In this document: in pieces, positions 44,226 to 55,979 of the stretch
Layout: every line of letters starts with the position of its first letter
Position numbering within the stretch: the stretch's first letter is position 1
Source: Chamaecyparis obtusa
Lineage: Eukaryota; Streptophyta; Pinopsida; Cupressales; Cupressaceae
Assembly: GCA_027943335.1 (NCBI GenBank)
Contig: BSBK01002089.1
Coordinates: forward strand, 705,001 to 769,000
Direction of reading: 5' to 3'
DNA: 64,000 nucleotides
The notes under the pieces: generated by a model
What the model saw: the letters and a program-made list of their open reading frames with translations, nothing else
What the model was told of the DNA's origin: nothing
The model's database searches: none
Position numbers and translations under genes: made by a program

Positions 44226-46781
44226 ACCTTTAGTTCTACTTCAAAAGTTAATATGTGAAGTTTTTCAAAAATTTAATAGTATGTAAAGTACATCATATTC
44301 TTGCATGAATTGAATTGAGAATACAAATCCACTTAACAATGCTTATGCTTGTATTGATATTATTGATTCTTAAATTAAATTTACATAACATCAAAATAAA
44401 TACACTCTAGAAACTAGAAATTCAAAACTCCATTGTTCCAGATTATAGAGATCATAACAGTGAACGTAAACTATGTTAATGAGTATTGGGAATGGACCAA
44501 GTTAATGATTGATTCCAGATCATAACAGTGAATGTGAACAATGTTCGAGCAATGAAAATGTAAATTCATTTGAAATCTGCCAATCACTAGCCGTGAGGGT
44601 ACAATCTGGCTATATTGTTGACAAACATTTATTTTTATGGTTGATATGGATTCAAATGATTGCTAAGATATGGTGTTACATTTGATTGGAGTTTTGAATA
44701 GTTTTATGCACATTTGGAAGGCATAATATTTTCAATTTTATTTCCCAATTTGACTTCAACATTATTTAATGAGATGTAATATGAATTTTTTAATGAATTT
44801 AGACATGTTTTCATATATCGAGTTGGCTGATGTTTTTTTGAAATTTTTGGTTCAGACTCAGACATCCAATGCCAGGACTGATTCTTGGGACAAGAATCCT
44901 TTCAAAGGTGGTGAACATGGTGCAGGGGCACCTAGAACATCCAAAGACTACCAGGAGTCCATAATAACAACCATGCACCTAATGACATCTAGACATCAAT
45001 TGGAATGTATTGGCACCTATAATGGTCTATAAGGTCATTCTATGTAAGGCAAATGGAAAATATGTAATAAGTCTTAAAAGGCCTAATAGGCCTTAGGACC
45101 AACATAAGAGCCTAGGATGGTATTTAGTGTTACAAGTTTATAATAGTTTAGATTTGATTTTAATAATGCTTAATAAGTTCATTTGGGTCACATTTCAAAG
45201 TCTTAAGGCTTCATTATCTTTAAAAGTTTCAAAAACTCCAAATTTGTAATGTTGCAAATTCAAAAATTTGAAATGCAACAGTTATTAGAAAATGGAGGGA
45301 ATTGGATTTTATTATGTTTTAGTGAAAATTAATCCATCAAATATGCCAAAGTTTCATTGTATGGTAGAAGAGGCCTGGTGTACAGACTGTACTGAGTTTT
45401 TGATAAATAAACTTCTTTCAAATACAATTTCCTTAAGTTTTTAGAGTGATTTTGGATTCATTTCATCATTTTCATACATTTCAATGCATTTTTAATAGTC
45501 AGATATTCATCCTTGTCCACATCTATGCATTTGTGAGGTCTGTATTTGTATTTTTTACTCAATTAATTCTGACTGGCAAATTAGTTTCAACCATTCCTTT
45601 GATAGTTTTGTGAGTTTCCAATTGAATATGGTCATTCCATGACCTCTAACCAATATAACACATGGAATGACTGAGTATTAACATGTACTATAGTTCCCTA
45701 ATCCATTAACGTAATGAGAAGGAAGAATGTTTGGGTGATCACCATAATTTATAGAGGAAACTTAATGAATTTGCTTGGTATGCTACAACAGTAGCCATTT
45801 GGTCTAAAGGAGGAACATAGATTATGATTTGGATTATCTTATAATGATCATCTAATTTTGAAACAACTACCTATTGGACCTAGAAGTGATCGGAGGTAGG
45901 AGATTTAAGAAACCCTTGGATTAAGGGTTTATAAGTCCTAAATTTGGGGATTTTGGGGTTCTCGATGGATTGAGCCCTATTCCTTTGAGATTTGTTCATT
46001 TTTAGACATTATTAAAGATTGATGAAGGTTTGGAGTCTTGGGAGTGCAAGGAGTCTATGTTTTCTTTGTTATTTGGAGTCTTTTAAAGCACTTTTGAAGC
46101 CATAGTGTGTAGACAGTCACACCTAGTCTCAAAAAGTCCATAGAAATCCTACTGTAGAAAGCCGACTGCCCTAGTTTTATGTAAAAAATGGTCTATAGAT
46201 GACTATCGCATAATTTCTTTCAGATTTCTCCACCAAATGATCTCAAACAAATCATAATTGAAAGGTATGACTCCGGGTAGACTTCCTATGGAGTTAGATT
46301 TGACATTCCAATCCACATGAAGTCAACAAAAAATAAATACCAATAAAAAAAATGATAAAAAGATAGTTTTCTCAATCTTGTTTACAATATTTCCTCTTCC
46401 AACCTTACAATTGTAAACCTAACACTAGTACATTTACAATGTAACATGATGCAATGATTCAAAAATTTAGGGTTTTGTAAGTTCATCTCTAAATCAAATG
46501 TATATAAACAATGATAAAAAACATGCCATCAAATACCAAATACATGATGCCATAGCACTTTGCTCACGTGCCCTAAGTAGGTAACCAATAAAACAATGCC
46601 AAACAAATGTAGAGTAAGAAAATCCTTACAGGCGGTCCTCCTTTTACACAAAATCACAGTGGCAGCCCTTGCAGGAAGGTGGTCCTCCTTTTAATCTCAC
46701 CAAATAATAGTTCAAACAATCGCAGGCTCTATCTCCTTTGTGTTCTCCAAGTTAAAACCAAACAATGAAATGAGAGACAAA
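44226..46781. other. Spacer, no gene seen
   Basis: AT-rich. An 87-codon open stretch near 44769 has no recognisable motif and no upstream continuation; I do not call it a gene. Confidence 0.5.
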
Positions 46782-46885
46782 ATCTTTTTTCTTTTTAAAG
46801 TTATGTCCATGTTGGTCAAAATTTTGACTTGCATGGTATTAGTCAAAATTTTAACTGACACGGACATGGATTAAAAAAAAGGAAG
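46782..46885. repeat. Imperfect foldback of about 100 bp
   Basis: Left arm GTCCATGTTGGTCAAAATTT faces a right arm complementary over about 24 bp with four mismatches, flanked by a T-rich run on the left and an A-rich run on the right that extend the pairing. Contains the perfect palindrome GTCAAAATTTTGAC. Could be a small MITE or an LTR-derived hairpin. Confidence 0.55.
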
Positions 46886-47506
46886 TTTTCCTTCTATAAT
46901 CTGACCAACCTAAACCTTTTTAATTGATTATCAAAAATTTTGGTAGAAAAATGAGGTCAAATGTAGTAGTGAACTGACGTAATCCTTCTTTTTGTACCTC
47001 GCTAATACTAGAGAACATTCTTCAATACAATATATGTCATCTCTTAAGCTTGCATACACTAAATCCTCATCGCTTGTAAGATATACCAAAAACTCAGAGA
47101 CTAACTTTGTCAACTTCCAATGTCACTGTCTAGTAGCCAGTCTTCACCAAGTCTTCTGTAACTTAGCCAATATGCCATATGACATCATTAAATCTTAGAT
47201 ATAGGATTAAAACACCTACTTGTACACACAATTGACTTCCCACATTCTGAAAGATCCATACAATATCTGTACACTATAATAACCAACCTATTCTTCTCAT
47301 AGAAACATATGTTGACATCAGTGACAACACACAAATAACAACATCAGTAATTCCAACATCACTCAATGTAGTGATGAAACATATTAAATGTATTCAATAA
47401 TCTCCCCAATGCGTTACCAATATCCAACACAATCAGCTCCTATAGTGTAAGGAAATCTTCTCAAAAGGTGGAAAAACATATAGGTGATTAATGATGAAAA
47501 TTTGAA
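46886..47506. other. Spacer, no gene seen
   Basis: Short open frames only. Confidence 0.45.
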
Positions 47507-47908
47507 TTATGAATTCTTTGTCTTTTTTATCTTCTCAAGATTTTCAATCAGTTGAATCCTCATAATTTCCCTCATATCAACATCAAATTTATCAACACAG
47601 ATAAGATAGGCTACTTGTACCATACCTGCTACCATATCATCTTCTCTAGAATTGACACATAACTTGGTAGTCATTATCTTACAAACATACCTAACATCAT
47701 TCTGCTCAATTTTACTTATCATAATACCTCTTCCATTGTATGAAGACTTAGTGATATCTAGGACTATTTTCTTTACATTTTTCTCATTTAGTGGAATTAC
47801 ACCTTTGTTGGATAAACTTGTTACTTCATGAATCAAATCAACTGTGACATCTATCACTCTATCATCCAACCAAAATAATCTTATTGCATTCATCATTCTC
47901 AAACTCAT
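47507..47908 (-). CDS. Unrecognised ORF, likely repeat-associated
   Basis: 133 codons, Met start to stop, hydrophilic with a basic C-terminal tail (ENLEKIKKTKNS). Segments such as VDLIHEVTSLSNKGVIPLNE and SYNGRGIMISKIEQNDVRYV recall uncharacterised ORFs I associate with plant retroelement neighbourhoods, but I cannot name a family. It lies between spacer and the copia-type Gag on the same strand, so it may be part of that element. No catalytic motif, membrane segment or signal peptide. Confidence 0.4.
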   Translation of the reverse strand: MSLRMMNAIRLFWLDDRVIDVTVDLIHEVTSLSNKGVIPLNEKNVKKIVLDITKSSYNGRGIMISKIEQNDVRYVCKIMTTKLCVNSREDDMVAGMVQVAYLICVDKFDVDMREIMRIQLIENLEKIKKTKNS

Positions 47909-48700
47909 AGTGAAACATATACTTGATGATATCTAGTTGACCTAAATATTCATACCCTTCCATCTAGGTCATGTCCTAGTTGTATATTTTATCATATTCT
48001 GTAATCATGCTACTGTCTCCTACAATCTCAAAATTTCACTTCAAATATCCTTTAACATCTTCCAAACACAATACTCTATCTGGTATAGACAATAAAACTA
48101 ACCTAGGATTATAGTCAGTAGGTTATATTGGTTCCCTTCTCACCTTAGGTATAGGTGTGTCCTTAATGGTGTGAACTAGGGATACATCCATGATTGCACT
48201 AAAAAATACCTTCTCTAATAGTAAGCTCTTAGTAAAATACCTTAGAATCATGATTTAGGGCTTCTGTGTAGATCTGGCAAAAATCTATCTCTAAATCCCT
48301 CAAATTGCTTCAACCTTTACTAACTAGCTCTTTAAAACTCTTGTAAACTCATGAATGATCGAACGATATCCAATAAACCACTTTTATCTATCAAATAATT
48401 CAAGTCATTATTGTTGCATTGATTGCATAAGTGTATTCATGGGAAAAAGATGTTCCTGGTTGTCTACAAACTTCCTTCACTTCATGTTCTCTCATACATA
48501 CTCATAATCCCATGTGCTCTTAACCATAGGTTCCTTACATCACTTTCTATTATATATTAACTTCACAAGGCTTGACTAAAGTTCTGCTGAATTCTATGCT
48601 ATTCTGGTGCTTATTATAATTCTTAATTAATGAGATTTGATGCTCAATCAATTTGATATGGGTTCAGAATTGATTCCAACTTACTTTCAAATGCTTCACC
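47909..48700. other. Decayed region, no gene seen
   Basis: Probably the continuation of the minus-strand element around it, but I cannot read a domain. Confidence 0.4.
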
Positions 48701-49965
48701 TGACTAACGTCCTAATATTGCAGATGCACTTGCTTGATTTGTAGTTTTAACAAATATAAATTCTTCCATGTTACTGTTATTTCCTTTTTTACTATTGTTG
48801 ATATCCATATTTCTTCTAGTATAGTTCACATTTCTTCTAGGATTAGGATTCCTCATGTTTTCCATTCTTCAATATCTTGTTGTGTGACCCATGTTATTAA
48901 AAATCTGACAAACTATGACATTGTTTCCATATCTCGGCCTTGAATGATTGATCGACGATTTGCAATTTTTGGCATTATGTCCAAAATTGTTGCATCTATA
49001 ACACACAACTCCATTTCTTATATTTTTCTTTCCTCTAGTAGGTCATTTATTTGAAGATTTAGTACTTCTAAACATTCTACTATTATCTTCATTATTAGTT
49101 TAGGTTTCTTACAATCAATATCTCTATGACCGAAACCATGACAATTATAACAATAACCAAATATAGGTTTGAATTTCTTACTTGTACAATCTCTTTTCAT
49201 GTGTCCAAGTGAATTGCATGTAAAACATCTACATTTCAATTAATTTCACATTTATTTAGGTGATTCATCTTTCTTAGGTTGTTTAGGTACATCTTCAGAT
49301 TTGTTAAAGACTCAACTTTATTTTGTTTTTCTTCTTCTATGTTCTCAAGTTGTTGAATTTTCAAAGATCTGGTTCTTTATATTCTTTAGTCTTCTTTGAG
49401 AAATTTTCTTCAAAATATCCAAGACCAATTTTTTCATAAGAAGGTTTCTGATAAGAAATATGTTCGTGAATATTTTCAGTACTCAAATATAATTTCTCAA
49501 GATGTTGTTTGGATTGAGTTAGTTCTCCTTTCACAATTGTATTGTACTTCACAAGTTCAGCATACTGCAACTTTGTAGTCTCAAGTTCAGATGTTCCTTT
49601 GGTAAGGTTAGACCTTAGATCTACATTTTCAAACTTCAGCTCTGATTCAACTTTTCTATTATCATCTTTCAAGCTTAACTTTAGATCTAAAATCCTTAGT
49701 TCATGCTTTAGGATCTCATTTTCCTTTTTTAGTTTTGAAACTTCATCACTATCCTTGATCTGAGATATAGGATCTTTCTTTGATTTTAAGATCTTCTATC
49801 TTGTCTTTTAGTTTCTCAATGTAGTCTTTTTCACTTTCATATTGGTTCTTGAGAGTATCTCTTTCTTCAGTGAGAATATCAATCATCTCAAGAGATTCTC
49901 TAGGTATTTCTGCAACTGATCCATATCCATAGAGATATTACTCAAGCTATTAGGCCATTTTTGAA
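48701..49965 (-). pseudogene. Copia-type Gag relic F with coiled coil and several zinc knuckles
   Basis: Begins close to the primer site (SMDMDQLQKYLENL). A long coiled coil follows (SKLKKENEILKHELRILDLK; ESELKFENVDLRSNL; YAELVKYNTIVKGELTQSKQ), then PSYEKIGLGYFEE, a phrase typical of SIRE/Maximus-like copia Gag. Zinc knuckles: CFTCNSLGHMKRDC, CYNCHGFGHRDIDC, CYRCNNFGHNAKNC and a fourth damaged one (CQIFNNMGH). Stops and frameshifts throughout. Nucleic-acid binding is the expected role of the knuckles. Confidence 0.7.
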
Positions 49966-49972
49966 TAACTAT

Positions 49973-49984
49973 TCTCTTATACCA
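49973..49984 (-). promoter_or_regulatory. Primer binding site of element F
   Basis: TGGTATAAGAGA two bases inside the LTR edge; one internal change and a last-base change from the initiator tRNA-Met site TGGTATCAGAGC. Confidence 0.75.
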
Positions 49985-49986
49985 AT

Positions 49987-50600
49987 TGTTAAAAATAGGA
50001 AATACTGATGGGGGGGGTGAATCAGTATTTCACAAACTTTTTCTTTTTCCCACTTGTGGATATATGTAATTAACTTGTAACTTGCATAAGAAACTAAACC
50101 AAATAAGCTGAATAAAAAACACAACCATAAAATAAAGGAACTCATAACACCATGTTTGTTCTTGAGGAAACCTTGGCCAAGGTAAAACCCTAGTGGGGAT
50201 GATACCCACAAATGATCCACTAATCAAAAGTATTTGGTTATAGATATTGAAACTATTAGGAGTCTATTACATCCGTATAGTGTCTCAGTCCTTGTTAGAG
50301 GACTTTAGGCCTTGTTAGAAGCCTCAACCCTGTTAGGAGTTGGTATTAAAAATATGAATGTATGCAAGATGATCCGACTACCCAAATGTGCAATATACAA
50401 TAATAATCTTCGGTACAAAAGATAGAACACAAAAACCTTTTAGTGTTGTTGAATATCTTCAATATTATGATCTAGATTGTAGGCTCTTCACAAAAATTTC
50501 TATCAGTTAGCACTATTCTGATCAAGGATACACACCTACTGAAAGAGAGAATTTAATAAAAGTGAACAATTCCATGCATGAAAGGACATCACATGATAAA
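49987..50600 (-). repeat. LTR edge of copia element F (outer limit uncertain)
   Basis: Plus-strand TGTTAAAAATAGG followed by GGGGGGGGTGAATCAGTATT, as in SIRE-type copia LTR ends, then CCTTGGCCAAGG and CCCTAGTGGGGATGA. No second LTR in the window, so the far end is a guess. Confidence 0.5.
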
Positions 50601-50950
50601 AAATACTAGTTAACCAAGGGAGAGTAGACCCTTATAAAGGATTGAATATTGAAACATCACCATTTATTGCCAAGCATGGAGACAAAGATAAAAAGGGATA
50701 TTATGTTGCTCAAAAAGTAGGATTTCACTTGAAATTGGACCACCATGAATGACAATGAGCCTCTAAGGAATATCCTAATAATGTCACATATTGATAAGAA
50801 CATAATAGGAAATTAAATTTTACTTAAAATAATCATAATTGAAATACCACTTATTGTCACATGTTACATAAATGATGTCTTGATCAATGAATTTTTTTAA
50901 TTTTATAACACAAATCTTCACATTCATTAATAGACTAGTCATGAAATTTA
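50601..50950. other. Spacer, no gene seen
   Basis: Nothing recognised; may be more of the LTR. Confidence 0.35.
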
Positions 50951-51715
50951 TAATACATATAAGAAGGAATATTCCTAAGGTCTTCTCTACATTTATTTTT
51001 CTATTTGGGTTAGTTAATCAACCTTCATAGAGAAGGTTTCACAAAATTTGGCCTTGTTTAAAGTACTTAGCATAGAAGATATAGATGTTGTAGAAAAAGG
51101 AGGAGGAGATGAAGAAGGAGGTTGGAGACCTAAATTCCCCATAAACAAGTGTGATATAGGTATCTCATTAGTTTCAACACTTAGTGATGCATGAGGCCCT
51201 TTGAAAGACCCAATATTAACTTTATGAACTTTATAATCTCCCTAAAAATATGGAGTAAAGTCTAATGAACCTTAATGATCTTCTCTAAGTTTCTCTTGAT
51301 GGGTGGGAGATGGTGTATAAACTTGCATTGCTGAAGGGATAGAAGAATGTTCCAAAATAGATGACCTTGATACAATAATGAAGAGTTGAAGGGACAATAT
51401 GTGTAGAGTGTAACCATGGCCTCCATAAAGGATTATTATAATCAAGAATATTTAAAATGACATTGATAGATGTAGGTAAAGTAACCAAACCAATTTGAAA
51501 AGGTAAATTTATAGAACTCAATAAATAGATCTAGTAACAATATCAAAGACATGAATACAAAGAGAATTAAGATGGATAAGCTAAGGATCTACATTGATTT
51601 CATGCAATAAATTAATTCTAAAAACATTAAGAATTGGATCCATTATCAGTAAAGGTTCTTCTAATAGCATATTTGTTAATAATTATTGTAATAATAAGAG
51701 GATTCCATTGATTTT
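50951..51715 (-). pseudogene. Ty3/gypsy protease fragment
   Basis: Minus strand reads WNPLIITIIINKYAIRRTF, then TDNGSNS (protease Asp-Asn-Gly type active site), later INLPFQIGLVTLPTSINVIL and RPWLHSTHIVPSTLHYCIKV. These are the conserved blocks of plant Ty3 proteases, including the hallmark 'GRPWLH...VPSTLH' (the Gly is lost). Pro/Ser-rich linker follows. Cut at 51715 by the copia D LTR fragment. Confidence 0.65.
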
Positions 51716-51785
51716 GAACTCCTTTCACTTCACTTTCTTGGACTATTTTCATGAACTTATTTTCATTCTTTTAATACTTCTAACA
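51716..51785 (+). repeat. 5' LTR remnant of copia D
   Basis: Last 70 bp of the LTR (GGACTATTTTCATGAACTTA, then AATACTTCTAACA) match 58772-58842; sequence further left does not match the 3' LTR. Confidence 0.75.
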
Positions 51786-51797
51786 TGGTATTAGAGC
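51786..51797 (+). promoter_or_regulatory. Primer binding site of copia D
   Basis: TGGTATTAGAGC directly after the LTR, one change from the initiator tRNA-Met site. Confidence 0.85.
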
Positions 51798-53320
51798 TAC
51801 TAGTTCTTGTTTAAATGTTTTGTAGTAAGGTGGCATACGAAGGAGAAGGCATTTTTTAAGCTTTTTTTTTTTATAGATATAATAGGTGTTGCAACTCTAA
51901 CTTGTTTCTTTCATAATTTTTTTTCTCTCTAACCCTCTTTAGAAGGTTTGCCGCCAGAGAGTAGCTTTTAGATTTGTTTTGGGTTTGGTCGGTTCTCCAC
52001 CAAACCCATCTTAGTTCCTTCATTTAATCTCATGTTTTGCATGGTTTCTCTAACCTTGTCTACAAGTTTCAATATAGATTTCACATATCTCAATTTTGTT
52101 TTGTCTTTTACAACTATCATATCTATATATTTTTAATCTCTATTTTGCAGGTTTCAACATATTTTATTCCTTCTTTGCTACAACCATTTATCCTTCCTTT
52201 TATTCTATTTGTTTAATCTCTTCCTATTGAGAGTAACTTTCTAAATATTTTTTCTACATATAATTGCACTTTAACAATAAAATAAATCTGTCTTTTAAGT
52301 TCGGCATCAATGTTATAAAAAATTGGCATCGTTGTTCATGATATTTCTAGCAGATTTGGCATAACATTTCACATAATAATAATACCAATCCTTATGAATT
52401 TGCCTTAGTTGCGTGAGCTCAAACTGCTCTAAGTGTGATTCTCCTTGGTACCTTTTTGGCATGATTCTCTTGCTTTAGAAGTGGTTTTTTTAGATCTAAG
52501 ACTTGTCTTGAGTCTCCTTTGTGCGTTGTCAATCCTTCCTTGACTGGTTCAGTCTATATTGGTAGAGTGATTTACATCCCCATGTGAGCCTTTTTGGTTG
52601 CATTTGGCATATAACCTCTACATTTTTACTATAGTTTGGTTAGTTAAATCTAAACTTGGCGTAACTGTTCTTGGTCTCTAATCTTTGTTTAGTTGATTCC
52701 TCTTCATTAAAAAAGTCTTTTTAACTATTCCTTTTCAATTTAGTTTTCTTAAATTTGAAAGTTAGTTTGATACTAATACAAATTGTTAATTTGTTACATT
52801 TTAATATTCAATTTAGTTTAAAGATTTTAATTTTCTTCATTAATTCTAATAAGTTTATTGTTAATTAGTTTTTTATTATTAAATTTTGATTAATACTTTT
52901 AAATTATTCTAAGTAATACTTTTAACTCATAAATACTTTTGATTTTAATTCAATTTGTTAATTTTATTAAATTTTTAAAATTCAATTTATCAAATCCATT
53001 CTAGTTTATATTTAACAAAAGCATTTGATTTACAATTTATTTTGTTTCTATCAATTTGTGTAAACAAATCTTAATTAACGTCAATACATTGTCTCTTATA
53101 CCTTTTTATTCACTATTACACTCTTCATTTTAGTTTTAATCAATTTACCTTCTTTATTTTAAAACATTTAATAAAATTTTATTTTTAAAAAAAATTCAAT
53201 TTGTATTATTCAAAGCATACTTAAGCTTAGAGTTAATTTATTTTTCTTATTCTTTAACTTTAGATATTATTTGTAAATTTTACTTTATTAAAGTTAATTT
53301 AATCATTTACTTAGCTAATC
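51798..53320 (+). other. Long untranslated leader of copia D
   Basis: About 1.5 kb, T-rich, without any open frame of note. Most copia leaders are far shorter; a decayed insertion or an unrecognised regulatory region are both possible. Confidence 0.5.
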
Positions 53321-54345
53321 ATGTCTACCCTAATTCTAGAAATCAAATTAAATAGCTGTAACTATCATCAATGGAAAACACATATCTCTTTTATATTTCA
53401 TTTTAAACATTTACTCCAAGTTTCTATAGATGCCTCTATTGAACCAGGTGTCACTGCTTCTTAGACAAACATAGATGCATGTCAAGTTAAAACTGAAGAA
53501 GCCCTTGGATTAATTGGTCTTTCGATTAATCTTGATTTATACATCATAATTGGACATTGCACCAAAGCCCATCAAGAATGGACCATTCTGTAACAAACCT
53601 ATGATAGTTCCACCGAATCACATAAGATTCAACTCCAAGATAACTTGGAAGATCTCAGGTATATTGAATTTAAATCCATGCATAGACTTTTACTTAAATT
53701 TGATGCTATTAAAACTCAATTAAGTGGTGTGACTATTACTTTAACTAATATTAGATTAATTACTATTATTCTCAAGAAGTGTTGTCCTAAATTTTTTTAT
53801 TAATTTATTACTAACATTCATTCACAACTTTCTATTCCTACTTTAGCTCCTCAGTTAACTTATGGCATATTTCAAAATATTTTACATCAAGAGGAAGCTA
53901 AGTTATTGCAATTTGGTACTCTTAGATCTTCTTAACATGATTTTGTGTCTAAGCATCAAAATGAAAATAATAGATCTCATAATCATAATTCTTCTCATAA
54001 TAATCATAATTCTCGTAATAAAAATTATAATCATCATAACAATAATAATCCTCATAACAATAATAATAATCATAATAACAATTGATTTAATTCTAGGCCC
54101 TCATATAACAATAATGCTAATCACAATAATAATAATTATAATAATCAACAAAATACTCCTAATAAGAAACCACACTGTACTTATTGCGGCAGAGATGGTC
54201 ACCTAACTAATGTTTGTTTTAAAAAGAAAAATGATAAGAAGCCTATGAATAACAATAATCAAAATAATTTCAAATCTCAAGGTAATCAATCTCGTCGTGC
54301 TTTTACTGTGTGTTTTAAAGCTTCTCATGCATTAGAATGAATTAT
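53321..54345 (+). pseudogene. Gag of copia D, Asn/His-rich
   Basis: Starts MSTLILEIKLNSCNYHQW, the copia Gag entry motif. Helical region: EEALGLIGLSINLDLYI, HKIQLQDNLEDLRYIEF, LLLKFDAIKTQLSG. An Asn/His-rich tract of about 70 residues follows, then the zinc knuckle CTYCGRDGHLTNVC (CX2CX4HX4C) in a basic context. Stops at Gln/Trp-like positions, same frame throughout. Confidence 0.85.
53950..54165. repeat. AAT/CAT/AAC microsatellite-like tract in gag
   Basis: Imperfect AAT and CAT triplets that code for the Asn/His run. A long Ile-rich open frame in another phase is a by-product. Confidence 0.8.
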
Positions 54346-54620
54346 TAATAGTGGGGATTCTCACCATATTACATATCATAGATAAGTGTTTGATTATTTG
54401 CAACTTGATAAAACAAATATTCCTATTCAATTAGCTAATAATCATAGTTGCAAAGTTGATGGATTTGGTGATGTTAATGTTCCAAATAGAAAATTAAATA
54501 ATGTTCTTTATGTTCCTAAGTTTAAATCCAATCTCCTTTCAGTTTCTCAATTATGTCAAGATTACAAAGTTGAATTTCATAAGGACATGTGTTACATTAT
54601 TAAATCCAAAGAATGATCAT
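54346..54620 (+). pseudogene. Protease of copia D, active site lost
   Basis: Reads IINSGDSHHITYH after a stop where the conserved Trp fits; the catalytic Asp of DSG is Asn. NVLYVPKFKSNLLSVSQLCQ follows, as usual in copia. A frameshift near 54605 separates it from the pre-integrase part. Confidence 0.85.
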
Positions 54621-55470
54621 GTTGTTGATAATGCTAAGTTGGATCATGATAATTTGTTTAAGTTTTATCAGTTTGCCTCATCAAGGTACTCTTTGAAAGT
54701 TAATATTGATTTCAATGTATGGCATAGAAGGCTCGGCCATTTGAATTCTAATTATATTTCTAGATTGCTCAAATATAACATGGTTGAAGGATTACCACAT
54801 ATTGTTCCATCTAAAATTACATGCACATGGTGCATGAGTGGAAAAATGAAAAGGGAGCCCTTTCCTCATGGTACTTCATGGAGGGCATCTCATAAGTTAC
54901 ATTTGATTCATAGTCAACTTTTGGGATGAATTGAGAACACCTTCATTCAATGTTTGAAGTATGCTCTTACCTTTGTTGATGAGTTTACTAGAAGAATTTG
55001 GATCTATTTCTTGCATAGTAAAGATCAAGTTCTTGATACATTATCTGAATTTCATATATTTGTGGAAAGGAAATCATGTTCTAAGCTTCAAATTCTTATA
55101 GTTTAGATAATGGTATTGAATATGTTAAAAATACATTTCAATGTTATTTGAGATCTTTTGGTATAAAACATCATCTTACCGTCCCTTTTATACCACAACA
55201 AAATGGTGTGGCAGAAAGTAGGCATAGAACTATTATGGAAATGGCTAGATGTATGTTACATGCAAAAAATATTCCTTACAAGTTATGGGCTGAAGCAATG
55301 ACTTGTGCAACTTATATTCTTAATAGAACTCCTACTAAATCTTTGCAAGATATAACTCCTGATGAAGCTTGGTCTAGTAGAAAACCAAATTTGCATCATT
55401 TGAGAATTTTTTGATCTATTGCTTATATTCACACACCCAAACAAAAAAGGCACAAACTTGATTCTAAATC
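54621..55470 (+). pseudogene. Pre-integrase and integrase of copia D
   Basis: Zinc region: VWHRRLGHLNSNYISRLLKY with CTWCMSGKMKREPFPHG. Core: FVDEFTRRIWIYFLHSKDQV, a region around 55100 with a frameshift at the second Asp, then PFIPQQNGVAESRHRTIMEM (Glu). C-terminal YKLWAEAMTCATYILNRTPT and PDEAWSSRKPNLHHLRIF. Several breaks. Confidence 0.87.
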
Positions 55471-55711
55471 TTCTCCATTTATTTTTGTTGGGTATGATGA
55501 ATTTACTAAAGGTTACTGAGTTCATGATCCTACTACTAACAAGGTACATATTGCAAGAGATGTTTGCATTACAGAAAATGAAGTCCATGATTTCTCCAAG
55601 GTCAAAGATGATAAATTGAAAGGAGGCACAATTGAGATTGTGGAGGACCAACCTCCTATTCTAAACCCTACTCCTAATACTTCTATTTCTATTCCTACTA
55701 GTAATACTAAT

Positions 55712-55740
55712 GATGATGATGATGATGATGATGATGATGG
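55712..55740. repeat. (GAT)n microsatellite
   Basis: About ten GAT triplets in the integrase-RT linker, coding Asp in the element frame. A Met-rich frame read in another phase is an artefact. Confidence 0.85.
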
Positions 55741-55979
55741 TAATAATATATCTACTCCTCATAGTGATAATGTTGATCATGATTATAATGATACTCCTCA
55801 TAGTGATATTTCTATTACTTCTAAGAGAAATCTTAAATGGTTTAAAGATTTACTTAATGAAGGTGATGATTTTATTGCTAGAATGGCTGGTCTTAGACCT
55901 AGGAGAGTTAGTTATTGTAATTATTCTTTAATGTCTTCACTTATGATCTCTAATGATCCTCAAACCTTTTGTCAATCTA

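Noticed and set aside
44769..45032. 87-codon plus-strand frame
   Set aside because: No motif, no similarity to anything in the window, ordinary length for chance in this sequence.
53862..54206. Ile-rich open frame
   Set aside because: Out-of-phase reading of the AAT/CAT repeats inside copia D gag.
55710..55931. Poly-Met open frame
   Set aside because: Out-of-phase reading of the GAT microsatellite in copia D.
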